Of a stretch of DNA of 64,000 bases, positions 38,501 to 47,900 are shown one piece after another. The notes beneath the pieces are model-generated. The model did not search any database. It saw only the letters and a program-made list of their open reading frames with translations, and was not told the origin of the DNA. A program made the translations under genes and the position numbers. The stretch covers positions 372,001-436,000 of the forward strand of contig NZ_SNXE01000001.1 in assembly GCF_004362405.1 (NCBI RefSeq), given 5' to 3'. Position 1 is the first letter of the stretch. Each line of letters starts with the position of its first letter. Origin of the DNA: Roseateles asaccharophilus. Its GTDB lineage: Bacteria; Pseudomonadota; Gammaproteobacteria; Burkholderiales; Burkholderiaceae_C.

Positions 38501-40237
38501 CTAGGAGGGCTGATGAGGGTCCAGACGCGGCTCGTTCAGGCCCACGGCACGGTTGAGCTGCATCAGGGTGACGGGACCGGGGCGCCCGTCGCTGCGCAGG
38601 CCCTGGCTGCGCTGGAAACTGCCGAGCCGGCTGCGCAGGGCGGTGTCGAAACGCGCGCGCGACTGCGCCTCCGTCTGGGTCAAGGGCGGCAGCTCGAAAA
38701 CTCGCGCCAGTTGCTGATCCAGCCAGCCCAGGCCGGCCTCGCTCAGGCCGCGGCCCGAATAGCCGCCCGGCGGGCTGCGCCAGAGGGTCAGGAAATCGCC
38801 GCGCCAGAGGCGGCTCAGCCTCAGCAGGTCCAGGCGCTGCACCCGGCCGTCGGGCAAGCGAAGCCGGGCCTGGCGCTCGTCCAGTCCCACCAGAAGCGCA
38901 TGCACCGGCGCCGCCCCCTGCTCCGAGGGGTACAGGCGCAGCAGGGCCGGGCGGTCCAGCAGACGCAGCTGAGCCAGCCCCTCCGTGCTGCGGAAGCACT
39001 GCAAGGGGTTCTCGGTCGCGGGGGTCGCATCGGCCCGGGCCTTGAGCGCCTGGCAGGGGTCGGGGCGGGCGGCCAGGGCCTCGGCCTCCGCCAAGCCCCA
39101 GAGCCTGGCCAGCGCGGCCCAGGCCTGGCGCTCGTCCTTGAGCCCCAGCGCGTCGGGCGGCACGTCGACCGCTGCGCTCGGCTCGAGGGCCTCCGCCGGC
39201 TCACTGGCGGCCGCGGAGGCCGGGGCCGGGGCCGCTTCGGCCGCCGAACCCGGCACGGCCGCCGCGCTGGCGACCACGGGCGCGGGCTGCGCAGCCGGCT
39301 GGGACCAGGGCAGGCGCTCGCCCAGCCCCAGCACGGCGGCGGTGGCCAGCGCGGCCAGACCCAGCCCCCCAGCCGCCAGCAGGGCGGCGCGGCGAGGCAG
39401 GGTGGGTGCCGCGGCCGGCGGCCCCCCAAAGACCTCGGCCGCGGCGCCTTGCACGGTGCGCACATCCACCTTGGCACGGCCCTGGGCGTAGGCGCCCAGC
39501 AGGGCGCGATCGCACAGCAGATTGATGCGCCGCGGCACGCCGCGGCTCAGACGGTGAATCAGTCTGAGCGCGCGCGCGTCGAAAGGCAGGGCCGCCTCGG
39601 CCCCGCCGGCCACGGCCAGGCGGTGGCGCACATACTGCGCACTCTCCTCGGCGCTGAGTGCGCCCAGGTGGTAGCGCGCGATCACGCGCTGGGCCAGCTG
39701 CTCCAGCTCGGGCCGGGCCAGCATGCTGCGCAGCTCGGGCTGGCCGATCAGGATGATCTGCAAGAGCTTGCGCTCGCTGGTTTCCAGATTGGTCAGCAGG
39801 CGCAGTTGCTCCAGCACCTCGGGGGCCAGGTTTTGCGCCTCATCGATGATGAGCACGCAGCTGCGGCCCTGGGCATGGGCCTGCAGCAGAAAGCGGTTGA
39901 GCCGGTCGACCAGATCCTTGAGCGAGGGCACGCTCTCCGGCGGCAGCTCGATATGGAACTCCTCGCACACGGTGCGCAGCAGCTCGCGCACCGTGAGGCG
40001 GGGGTTGAAGATGTAGGCGATGTCGCAGGTGTCGGGCACCTGCTCCAGGAAACAACGGCAGACCGTGGTCTTGCCGGCACCGATCTCGCCCGTCAGCAGC
40101 ACAAAGCCGCCGCCGCCCGACAGCCCGTAGAGCAGATGCGCCAGGGCCTCACGATGGCGCTCGCTCATGAAGAGGTAGCGCGGATCCGGCGCGATCGAGA
40201 ACGGCTCGTGGCGCAGGCCGAAGAAGGCGGCGTACAT
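38501..40237 (-). CDS. exeA: ExeA/GspA-like AAA ATPase with peptidoglycan-binding tail
   Basis: A 578-residue protein. N-terminal AAA domain about residues 1-275: MYAAFFGLRHEPFSIAPDPR, Walker A GEIGAGKT at 50-57, Walker B CVLIIDEAQNLAPE. One helix near 300 (AALLAAGGLGLAALATAAVLG) leads to a periplasmic region with an alanine/proline linker. A C-terminal peptidoglycan-binding module covers about 530-578 (RLGSFQRSQGLRSDGRPGP). ExeA and ExeB drive assembly of the type II secretion secretin. No other gsp genes lie in this window. Confidence 0.9.
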   Translation of the reverse strand: MYAAFFGLRHEPFSIAPDPRYLFMSERHREALAHLLYGLSGGGGFVLLTGEIGAGKTTVCRCFLEQVPDTCDIAYIFNPRLTVRELLRTVCEEFHIELPPESVPSLKDLVDRLNRFLLQAHAQGRSCVLIIDEAQNLAPEVLEQLRLLTNLETSERKLLQIILIGQPELRSMLARPELEQLAQRVIARYHLGALSAEESAQYVRHRLAVAGGAEAALPFDARALRLIHRLSRGVPRRINLLCDRALLGAYAQGRAKVDVRTVQGAAAEVFGGPPAAAPTLPRRAALLAAGGLGLAALATAAVLGLGERLPWSQPAAQPAPVVASAAAVPGSAAEAAPAPASAAASEPAEALEPSAAVDVPPDALGLKDERQAWAALARLWGLAEAEALAARPDPCQALKARADATPATENPLQCFRSTEGLAQLRLLDRPALLRLYPSEQGAAPVHALLVGLDERQARLRLPDGRVQRLDLLRLSRLWRGDFLTLWRSPPGGYSGRGLSEAGLGWLDQQLARVFELPPLTQTEAQSRARFDTALRSRLGSFQRSQGLRSDGRPGPVTLMQLNRAVGLNEPRLDPHQPS

Positions 40238-40279
40238 GCGGGACGCGCGAGGGGGGGTGGTTCGGCTGCGGGTGGCGGC

Positions 40280-40522
40280 TTACTTGTAGAAGGCCTCGAC
40301 CTTGCCCTTGAGCTTCATCAGCAGCGGGCGGCCTTTGCGGTCCACCGTGCGGCCGGCCGGCACCTTGATCCAGCCCTCGCTGACGCAGTACTCCTCCACG
40401 TCGAAGCGCTCCTTGCCATTGAAGAATATGCCGATGTCGTGCTCGAAGACCGCGGCCACATGGTGGGGGCTGCGCGGGTCGATGGAGAGGTGGTCGGGCA
40501 ATGCGGGCTTGTTGTCGCTCAT
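40280..40522 (-). CDS. DUF3297 family protein
   Basis: A compact 80-residue protein starting MSDNKPALPDHLSIDPRSPH, then FEHDIGIFFNGKERFDVEEY and GWIKVPAGRTVDRKGRPLL. This matches the DUF3297 family of glutathione-peroxidase-adjacent and other small cytoplasmic proteins of unknown function. It is upstream of exeA by 42 bases on the same strand and may be in the same transcript, though the functions are probably unrelated. Confidence 0.82.
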   Translation of the reverse strand: MSDNKPALPDHLSIDPRSPHHVAAVFEHDIGIFFNGKERFDVEEYCVSEGWIKVPAGRTVDRKGRPLLMKLKGKVEAFYK

Positions 40523-40751
40523 AGAGGTATCTCAAGGGTCTTTTGCTCGCGCTATTGTCCCAGAGGACGGGGCCCCAACGCTGCTCAGACGCTTTCGACT
40601 CTGCGCAGACCCGTCCGGACAAACGCCATTCGTCGTGCACAGCGCATCACGCTATCCTGCGCCACGAATTCAGGGAGCAGGGAGGATGCGCTCGCATGTG
40701 CTCAAGATTCATGGAACGCCCAGACGGTTCAAGAATGGGGCGTGGCAAGTC

Positions 40752-41438
40752 ATGACGGTTGCTGAGGCTTTACAGAGCGTCAAGCCGACCTTATTGACGC
40801 TTGCCGCGCTCACTGTCGCTGCTTTTGCAGCGAGCACCTCGGCCCATTCATGCAGCGCCCCCATGCCCGCGCCGCTACCGACACATGGCGAGGGCGGCAG
40901 CACGGAGCTACGTTGGCAGCCTGTGTCCGGAGCCAGCGCCTATCTGCTGTGGGCGCAATGGCGCGTACCGGAGGCCGAAGTCTTGAAGACCCTGGAACTC
41001 AGCACCGAGCAGCCGCAATTCGCGCTGCCGGCCAGCCCCGCGCCCGAGCGGCTGCTGAAGCTGCAGGTCGAGCTGATCAGCCTGTGCGCCGACGGCACGC
41101 GCTCGCGCCCGGCGCTGCTGCGCCAGTTTCAACAGGCCTTGGCCGGCAGCGACTGCCCGCCGCCGCAGCCCCTGCCCAGCGTCCGCGAGCCGGGCGGGAA
41201 GGCCGTGCTGGCGCGCTGGCAAGCTCAGGCCCATGAACGTTTCGAGCTGCGTTGGGAGGCTGGCGGGCGCGACGCCGGCGCCGGCGCCATGGACAGCGGT
41301 GACGCGACCGTCAGCGAAGGCCAATGGCGCCTGTCTTCCGCCCATAGCGAAGCGTTCGAACAGCCCTGGCTGATGCGCGTGCAGCGGCTGTGTAGCAAGC
41401 GCCAACGCAGCGCGCCCAGCTACTGGCTGGTTCCGTGA
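40752..41438 (+). CDS. Secreted protein with fibronectin-III-like repeats
   Basis: A 228-residue protein with a signal peptide (VKPTLLTLAALTVAAFAAS). The mature part has two similar beta-sandwich-like halves. The first contains STELRWQPVSGASAYLLWA and LLKLQVELISLCADGTRSRP; the second contains KAVLARWQAQAHERFELRWE and QPWLMRVQRLCSKRQRSAP. Each half ends with a cysteine-containing basic strand. The pattern suggests two FN3-like domains; no enzyme motif is visible. An ATG 22 codons upstream (40686) directly abutting GGAGG is an alternative start. It overlaps the convergent phosphatase/haloperoxidase gene by 19 bases. Confidence 0.6.
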   Translation: MTVAEALQSVKPTLLTLAALTVAAFAASTSAHSCSAPMPAPLPTHGEGGSTELRWQPVSGASAYLLWAQWRVPEAEVLKTLELSTEQPQFALPASPAPERLLKLQVELISLCADGTRSRPALLRQFQQALAGSDCPPPQPLPSVREPGGKAVLARWQAQAHERFELRWEAGGRDAGAGAMDSGDATVSEGQWRLSSAHSEAFEQPWLMRVQRLCSKRQRSAPSYWLVP

Positions 41439-42658
41439 GAGGGCGCCGCGGCGCCGTTCGCGGCCTGCGGCAGACACAGACGCCCCACCCGCTGCCCAAG
41501 CTCCAGGCCGGCATCGTTGTCGTAACGCGGGTGGATCCCACCCCACAGGCGCGATAGAGAGGCCTCCTCCGCCAAGGCCCGCCACCGAGACGCCGCCTCG
41601 GGTGCATAAAAGGTGAGCACCGCGGCCGCGGCACCGGACACGGTCGAGTGCCCCGAGACATAGCCCGGAAAAGGCGGCGTCACCAGCCAGGGCTGGAAGT
41701 CCGGCTGCCACTCGCGCTGAATGGCGCTCACCGGCCGCTCCCCCCAGTACTGCATCTTGATGCGCCACGCGGCCACCAGGGCGTCATGCATGGCCATGTT
41801 CAAGCGCGCCAGCAACTCGGCCTGCCGGGCGGGCGCAAGCGGGTGCTGCCGCAGATGCTCCAGCGCCACTGCATTCCAGACGCCGGGTGGTGTGATGCTG
41901 CCGGCATCGAGGTTCCAGCGTTCGGCCGCTTCCTTCTGAGCGGGAGTGAGGGTGGCGCGCACCGTCATCACCTCGCGCATGTCCGCCGTCCAACGCGCAG
42001 ACCCATAGGCCGGCGGCGGCTCGGTCTGCAGCGACTCCGTGCCCGCACACCAGGGTGTCCACTGCGGCGCCTGGGGCTCGGTGGGCTGCTCGGCGAACAA
42101 GGGGGGCGTGCGGGCCCAGACGCCCGGCTGCCAGCTCGGTTTGACCAGCGGGCGGCGGCGTGCATCGGCGCCGTCGGTCAGGCTGCGTTGCAGCAGCGCC
42201 GCGCTGACCTCCGCAGCCGCTGCCTTCAGCGCGGCCTGCTGCGACTCGTCGGCAAGACCCTGCTGTGCGCGCAGCGCCGCCATCTGCCAGACGCCCTGAG
42301 CCTCCTGCGGCAGCAGCCAGGCGGCGGTGGCTGCAAGGCTGATGTCCAGCAGCGCGGCCTGGGCGGGCGGATCCCCCGCGGCTGTTGCAGCGGTCTGCAG
42401 CGAACGCCACTGCGCCACACGCAGATAGCTGAAGATGCGCGCCGCGCGCAGCGGGTTGTGCTGGCGCGCACGTACGACCGCGGTGCTGCTGCGGAAAGTC
42501 AGCTCCTGCACCCGCTCGCCGCTGGCTTCGGCGGCGCTGAGATGCACCAGCGGCTGCGTGGCGGCATGCGCCGGCAGGGCAAGGCAGCAGGCCAGCAGCA
42601 GGGGCAGGCCCAGCGGAAGGACGAATGGGCGACTCGGGGTGGCGCTGCTGCGGTGCAT
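41420..42658 (-). CDS. Secreted vanadium-haloperoxidase/PAP2-type phosphatase
   Basis: A 412-residue protein with a signal peptide (FVLPLGLPLLLACCLALPAHA). The active-site pattern shared by vanadium haloperoxidases and acid phosphatases is present: KMQYWGERPV (Lys and Arg), FPGYVSGHSTVSGAAA (Ser-Gly-His) and LWGGIHPRYDNDAG (Arg and His). It should be periplasmic. Whether it binds vanadate as a haloperoxidase or acts as a phosphatase cannot be decided from motifs. The ATG at 42658 gives MHRSSATPSRPF; the frame remains open a little upstream. Confidence 0.82.
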   Translation of the reverse strand: MHRSSATPSRPFVLPLGLPLLLACCLALPAHAATQPLVHLSAAEASGERVQELTFRSSTAVVRARQHNPLRAARIFSYLRVAQWRSLQTAATAAGDPPAQAALLDISLAATAAWLLPQEAQGVWQMAALRAQQGLADESQQAALKAAAAEVSAALLQRSLTDGADARRRPLVKPSWQPGVWARTPPLFAEQPTEPQAPQWTPWCAGTESLQTEPPPAYGSARWTADMREVMTVRATLTPAQKEAAERWNLDAGSITPPGVWNAVALEHLRQHPLAPARQAELLARLNMAMHDALVAAWRIKMQYWGERPVSAIQREWQPDFQPWLVTPPFPGYVSGHSTVSGAAAAVLTFYAPEAASRWRALAEEASLSRLWGGIHPRYDNDAGLELGQRVGRLCLPQAANGAAAPSHGTSQ

Positions 42659-42853
42659 GGCTGGGCAGGGGCCCTTCGGGGGCGAAATGGAATGACGCGG
42701 GATCGAGTCTCGACGCAACGCCGGTCAAGAGCAAGAACTGGCCCCATGCATCAAGCCCGTGCGCTCGGTGCCCCCGGCGCCAGAAGCATCTGTCATTCGG
42801 TTTGATCCGGTCTGGTGGCAGTCAGTAGGGCTACGAACCCAACCATCTACCTA

Positions 42854-43948
42854 TCAGCCGCCCACCCGCGCCGCATAGTCCGCCAGGGTCTTCTGGTGCT
42901 CACGGCACTCCCCGTCGAACGGGCTTTGCGTCAGACAGCGCTCATAGTCCTGCAAGGCGAGTTGCCATTGACCCAGCTCCCAGTACGCCCGCGCCCGTCC
43001 GCGCAGGAAGTCCGCGCGGCGGCCGTGGCTCAAGGCCGCGTTGTAGTGCTGCAGCATGGCCTGGAAGTCGCGCTGACGGTACGCCGCCTCGCCCCGGTCG
43101 GCGGCGGCCTCGCCCATGAGGGTCCACAACAGGGGGTTCTTCGCAGCCGGGCCTTCCAGCCCTTGCGTGAACTCGTCCATCGCCTGGTAGCTGCCACCCC
43201 AGCGTGGCAGCAGCCCGCCCAGAAAGCGTTGCCTGGGCATATAGGCTTCGGGGCGCGCCGCCAGCGCCAGATCCAGCCAACGACGGGCCTCCCCAGGGCG
43301 CCGCTTGTCGCTGCGGGCCATCGAGATCAGCAGGGTGTGCGCGGCGGTGAAGTCCGGTTTGAGGGCCAAGGCGGCCATGAGATCCTGGCGGGCCAGTTCA
43401 TGCTGCGCCGCCATGGCCTCGAACTGCTCGCGCGAGGTCTCACGCGCCCAGCCGGCGCCGCGCAGGGCATAGCCCAGCCCCACGCGGTAGCTGCCGCGCG
43501 CGCCGAGCGCGATGTAGGAGGAAGACGGCCGCCGCTGCGCCACCCAGGCATCCAGGCGCTGCTCCAGGCCCGGCACATCACTCTGCTGCAGCGCTTCAAA
43601 CAGGTGTTGGTAGGCAATCTCGCGCGCCGGCAGTTGCTCCCAGCCCTGCTCATGGGCACGGGCCTGCGCCTCGAAGGCCTCGAACTCTCCGTCCAGCACC
43701 AATTTCAGCAAGGCCTTCGGGTCGGGCGGGCTGTGCTCGGCGTAGGCCAGCAAGGCCGCCGTCGCGGCGGCGCTCAGGTCTGGACGGGTGTCGGGAGTGC
43801 CGCGCTGGCAGCCGACTATCAGCAACAGGCTCAGCATCATCGAGGCGCGCTGCAGGCGCTGCTGCTGCTGCGGCAAGGACTTGCCGCTCTGGCCCACCCG
43901 GCCGTTGCGGCGCCAGCGCCATGGCCGGACCTTCGCCCCGCGCATCAT
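42854..43948 (-). CDS. Tetratricopeptide-like protein with DUF4034-type region, possible lipoprotein
   Basis: About 364 residues. After a basic N-terminal stretch comes ASMMLSLLLIVGCQRG, with lipobox IVGC, suggesting a lipid anchor even though the leader is unusually long (about 46 residues). The body is helical. KALLKLVLDGEFEAFEAQ and LPAREIAYQHLFEALQQSD resemble DUF4034 proteins, and ALSHGRRADFLRGRARAYWELGQW with LALQDYERCLTQSP is TPR-like at the C terminus. The ATG pair at 43948/43945 is preferred; a GTG at 43972 is possible. It lies just downstream of a small membrane protein and may belong to the same minus-strand set. Confidence 0.58.
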   Translation of the reverse strand: MMRGAKVRPWRWRRNGRVGQSGKSLPQQQQRLQRASMMLSLLLIVGCQRGTPDTRPDLSAAATAALLAYAEHSPPDPKALLKLVLDGEFEAFEAQARAHEQGWEQLPAREIAYQHLFEALQQSDVPGLEQRLDAWVAQRRPSSSYIALGARGSYRVGLGYALRGAGWARETSREQFEAMAAQHELARQDLMAALALKPDFTAAHTLLISMARSDKRRPGEARRWLDLALAARPEAYMPRQRFLGGLLPRWGGSYQAMDEFTQGLEGPAAKNPLLWTLMGEAAADRGEAAYRQRDFQAMLQHYNAALSHGRRADFLRGRARAYWELGQWQLALQDYERCLTQSPFDGECREHQKTLADYAARVGG

Positions 43949-43994
43949 GTCTTCATCCAAGGACCCGCCCACGAGTTCCTCCCCCCTTTCGGCC

Positions 43995-44273
43995 TCATCT
44001 CCGCAAACTCCCGAGCGCTCCCCCCGCGAGGAAAGCGCCGATCACCATGCCGGCCGGCCCGGTGAAGTGCTGCGCCAGGAAAAACAGGCCGGCGACCACC
44101 ACCGCCAGCGCGAGGGCCTCGCCTAACAAGGCTTGCCCCACGCTCCTTGGACCTGCCCTCGTCCCGCCGTCACATGCGCAGTTAGCCACGAAACCGGCAG
44201 CTCGACGCCTGAGGGTTGGGAATAGGACTCCCAGAGCGAATGCGCCCAGCACAAACACCAAATCGTGGTTCAT
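43995..44273 (-). CDS. Small two-helix membrane protein
   Basis: A 92-residue protein: MNHDLVFVLGAFALGVLFP forms one helix, a basic loop TLRRRAAGFVANCACDGG with a CxC pair follows, then LALAVVVAGLFFLAQHF and a glycine-rich third segment GMVIGAFLAGGALGSLRR. No family is recognised. It lies 135 bases downstream of the putative immunity gene on the same strand, and 46 bases upstream of the TPR-like gene. GC-rich again, unlike the immunity gene. The opposite strand is also open, but with no plausible protein features. Confidence 0.5.
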   Translation of the reverse strand: MNHDLVFVLGAFALGVLFPTLRRRAAGFVANCACDGGTRAGPRSVGQALLGEALALAVVVAGLFFLAQHFTGPAGMVIGAFLAGGALGSLRR

Positions 44274-44408
44274 CGACACGCTCAACTCGAAGGGGATGCC
44301 GGCGGGACGCTGCTTCCTGCGGTGGTACCGCCATGGTTTCCAATTGGCTCTCCAGCCCCCAGCTCCCAGTGCCCATGACTTGGACAGAAATCTATACAGG
44401 GCTTGAAG

Positions 44409-44927
44409 CTAGCTGTCCAAGTTGTGCTCGTGCCGATCTATCGACTCGGCGATTGAATCGGCACTTTCAGATAGCCTCGCGTTAACAACTTTGATGCTCT
44501 TGCCGGTGTAGTATGAAGCTGGTCGCTCGAGCTGAATACTATCGATCCGTCCTCTAAAAAATTCAACCTGCGCTACCTCTACCGCGCCTCCAACGTCGAT
44601 TGACACGTCAACAATTCTGTCGCGCCATTCAACTTCCTGAACTTCACTAAAATCTCTGACATAGAATTTATTGTAGAAGCGCGGACGAGAAATCTGTTTG
44701 TGAGACCGCTGCACAAAAACCGTGTTTCCGACGAGCGTCCGACACAATATTTTCGACCGCTCCGGCAGTAATCCGATTGCAGCATCGAGCACCAATCTCT
44801 CGTGTGGCCGAAACCCCCAACTGCCTTCCCCAGTGAGGAAGTAAAGCGAGTCCCAAAATAGCTGGAGCAAGGCTCTAACGACAAGCACAGTCGCTACCTG
44901 CCACGGTCGCACCAACCCCACCGCCAA
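44409..44927 (-). CDS. Hypothetical protein, candidate immunity protein for the Rhs toxin tip
   Basis: The frame starts at TTG 44927, overlapping the last 53 bases of the Rhs gene, and contains no ATG at all; a GTG or TTG a little further in could be the true start. It encodes up to 172 residues, including LFWDSLYFLTGEGSW, NTVFVQRSHKQISRPRF and VRDFSEVQEVEWRDRIVDVS. No known family is recognised. Composition is strikingly low in GC (22 of 60 bases at 44641-44700 by hand count) against about 70% around it. A small, AT-rich gene immediately downstream of, and overlapping, a polymorphic Rhs toxin end is the standard position of a cognate immunity gene. Confidence 0.6.
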   Translation of the reverse strand: MAVGLVRPWQVATVLVVRALLQLFWDSLYFLTGEGSWGFRPHERLVLDAAIGLLPERSKILCRTLVGNTVFVQRSHKQISRPRFYNKFYVRDFSEVQEVEWRDRIVDVSIDVGGAVEVAQVEFFRGRIDSIQLERPASYYTGKSIKVVNARLSESADSIAESIDRHEHNLDS

Positions 44928-47900
44928 CTCCAGTTCCTTTCAGCCAGTCCGGAATGCGGTCCAAAGCACGAAGCGGAAGAGGCAAAGGATCCACGCCCGG
45001 AACATGCCTACTGGGATCGTGCCTAGCATGCGAAGCCGGTGTTCTCCAGCTTCCGTTAAGCCCCCCACGCTGATTCAAAGCCTTGTTCAATGCGCCGGAC
45101 GTGTAACGGTCAACGGTTCTTCTTGCGATGCTGTGCGACCACTCAAGGCCTGTATCTCTTGTTCGTGATTTTGCACCGAGTCGTAAAAACGCTGCTTTGC
45201 TCAGTCCACCGCCTAGGGCACCCAATCCGCCAGCGAGCAAAAGGTCACCGGCGCTGGCGCAGGGATTAGTCAGGTACTCCAACCCCACACCTATTCCAAA
45301 ACCAATTAGTTGGGGAATGAACTCTCCCGTCGGGTCCGTAAAGCTGAGCGGATCTCCCTCAACATAGACATAAACATTACCGCCACCCGCCAACCCAATC
45401 GGATCCTCACTGAGGAACCTCTTCAACTGCGGATCGTAAAACCGCGCCCGGTAGTAATACAGATTCCCGCTGTCCTGCTCCCGCCCCGTGTAGGCCGTGC
45501 TGCTGCTCGGTGCCTCACCGCTGTGGCTGGTTTCGCCATAGGGGCTGTAGGTCCGGATCGTGGCCCTTGAGCCGTCCGCGCGGGTCTCGCCCAGGATGCT
45601 GCCCAGGGCGTCGCTGAGCATCACCCGCTGCTGGCCCTGCGTGTAGGTAGCAATCAGCTCATCCACCGCCAGGCCCGTCAGCAGGCGGGTCGTCACGCCG
45701 CTCTTGGTCTCGGCAATGGCCTGCTCGCCGTCATAGCTGTACCAGCTCACTTCGCCGTTGAGCGTGCGACTCACGCGCCGGCCCAGGGCGTCATAGGCAA
45801 AGCCAGCGTTCAGGCCCGGCCCCGTGATGCTGGCCAGCTTGTTCAGACTGTCCCAGCCATAACGGGTGGTACCGGAGGCACCGTCGCAGGCCTTCTCGGC
45901 CAGATTGCCATTGGCGTCGTAGCTCAGCACGCAGCGTTCCTCGCGGCCAGGCTGGCCAGGGCGCAGGGTGATGCGGCTCATGCGGTCCGCAGCGTCGTAC
46001 TCGGCCGTCATGGGCGTCTCGACGCCCAGGTGCTGGGCTGCGACGGTCTTGCTGCTGCGCTGGCCGCGCGCGTCGTAGCTGTAGCTCAGCTGGTCGATGC
46101 GGCTGCCGTCGGCCTTCTTGTAGTCGATGCTCAGGAGCCGGTTGGCAGCGTCATAGCCGTAGTCGGCCGTGATGCCATTGGGCAGGGTCTTCTTGCTCAG
46201 CCGCCCGGCCGCATCCCAGCTGTAGCGCGTGGCCTGGCCGGCGTAGTGGATCGCGGTGAGCCGGTTGGCCAGATCCCATTCGTAGCGCACCTCGTCCTGC
46301 TCGTCGAGCTTGCGGCTGATGCGGCGGTCCAGCCGGTCATAGGCATAGCTGAGCACCTGGCTGCGGCCCTGGAAGGTCTGCACCTCGCGCAGCAGGCGGT
46401 CCGCCGCGTCGTACTCGTAGTCGATGCGGCTGGCGCCCTGGCCGCCATTGCTCTCGATGCGGATCAGGCGCCCCGCGCCGTCATAGACCTGCTCCACGCT
46501 GCGGTCCGGCGCTTCCATGCGCAGCAGGCGACCGGCCTCGTCATAGCTGTAGCGCGTGACCTGGCCCTTGCGGTCGGTCAGCTCCGATAGGCGGTCTGCC
46601 GCGTCATAGGCATAGCGCTCCACGGCCCCCAGGGCGTCGGTGCGGCTGACCAGGCGGCCGAACTCGTCATAGCCATAGCTGGCGATGTCCTTGCCCAGCG
46701 GGTTGGTCACCTTGCTCAGCCGCGCCCCGGCGTCATAGCTCATCAGGGTCTTGCCGCCCAGCGGGTCCTCGATCTCGACGGTCTGGCCGATGCCATTGCT
46801 CTTGCTGCTGCTGGTGTAGCTCAGCGGGTCGGTGCTGCTCACCGGCCGGCCGCTGCGGTCGGTGCTGATGCGGGTGGTGTTGCCCAGCGCATCCACCAGG
46901 CGCACCAGATCGCCGGCCGCGTTGTAGCCCATGCTGCTCGTCTGGTTCAGCGCATCGGTCAGGGCGGTCAGCTGGCCGTTGGCGTTGTAGTCCATCTTGA
47001 CCACATGCCCCAGCGGGTCGGTCAGGCGGTTCAGATTGCCCTTGCCGTCATAGCCCATGCGCCAGGTCTGGGCCGTGCCGTCGTCCGCGTAGCGGCTCAC
47101 GCTGCTGGGCTTGTTCCACAGCGGGTCGTACTGGATGTCGGTGATGCGGCCCAGGGCGTCGATCTGGCGCACCACATTGCCCAGATCGTCGTAGACCATG
47201 CGCGTCGTGCGGCCGATAGCGTCCACCACCCGGGTGCGGCGGTTCTGCGCATCGCGTGTCCACTGGGTGCGGCCGCCGGCGCTATCGCTCATCTCCAGCA
47301 CCTGGCCCTGGCTGCCGAAGCGGGCCATGCGGGTCGTGCCGTCGGGCTCGCGCACCGTGGTGGACAAGACCTGGCCCCCATGGAAGCGCCAGCCCGCCTC
47401 GTAGTTCTCCCAGCTATCCTCCACCGGGCAGCTGGCGCCGCTGCAGACCTTGCCCGGATTGCTCTGGTGCGTGATGCAGGCACCACCGACCCGGTAGCTG
47501 AAGCGGTACTCCTTGCCCTGGGCCGTGCTTTGCTTGAGCACGCGGCGGCTGGAACCGTAGACGTTCTCGGTGGGGTGCTGCAGGCCAGGGTACTGGATGC
47601 TCTTGAGCCGCTCGCCGGTTTCCGGCGGCAGCACATGGCGGCAGGCCGCATCCACCGGCATGTCCGCATCCTTGACATAGCCGTAGCGGGTTTCCCGGCC
47701 GTCGGCATCGGTCACCGTGGCCAAGCGCTTGCTGGCGGTGTAGCTGAAGCGCTCGGCCCGGCCTTCCGGATCGGTCAAGGCCTCGATGAAGCCGCTGCTG
47801 CCATAGCTGGCCGTGATGCGCCGCTGCTCCGTGCCCACGGACAGGAGCTGGCCGCGGGTGTTGCGGGCCACCGTGACCCGGGCACCGCTGGGCGACAGGG

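Noticed and set aside
38177-40765. An 862-codon plus-strand open frame over gspB-exeA
   Set aside because: Antisense shadow. The minus strand carries intact Walker motifs and the GspB start signature.
41442-41455. GGCGCCGCGGCGCC perfect palindrome considered as a terminator
   Set aside because: It has no loop or T-tract and lies inside the 3' coding part of the PAP2/haloperoxidase gene.
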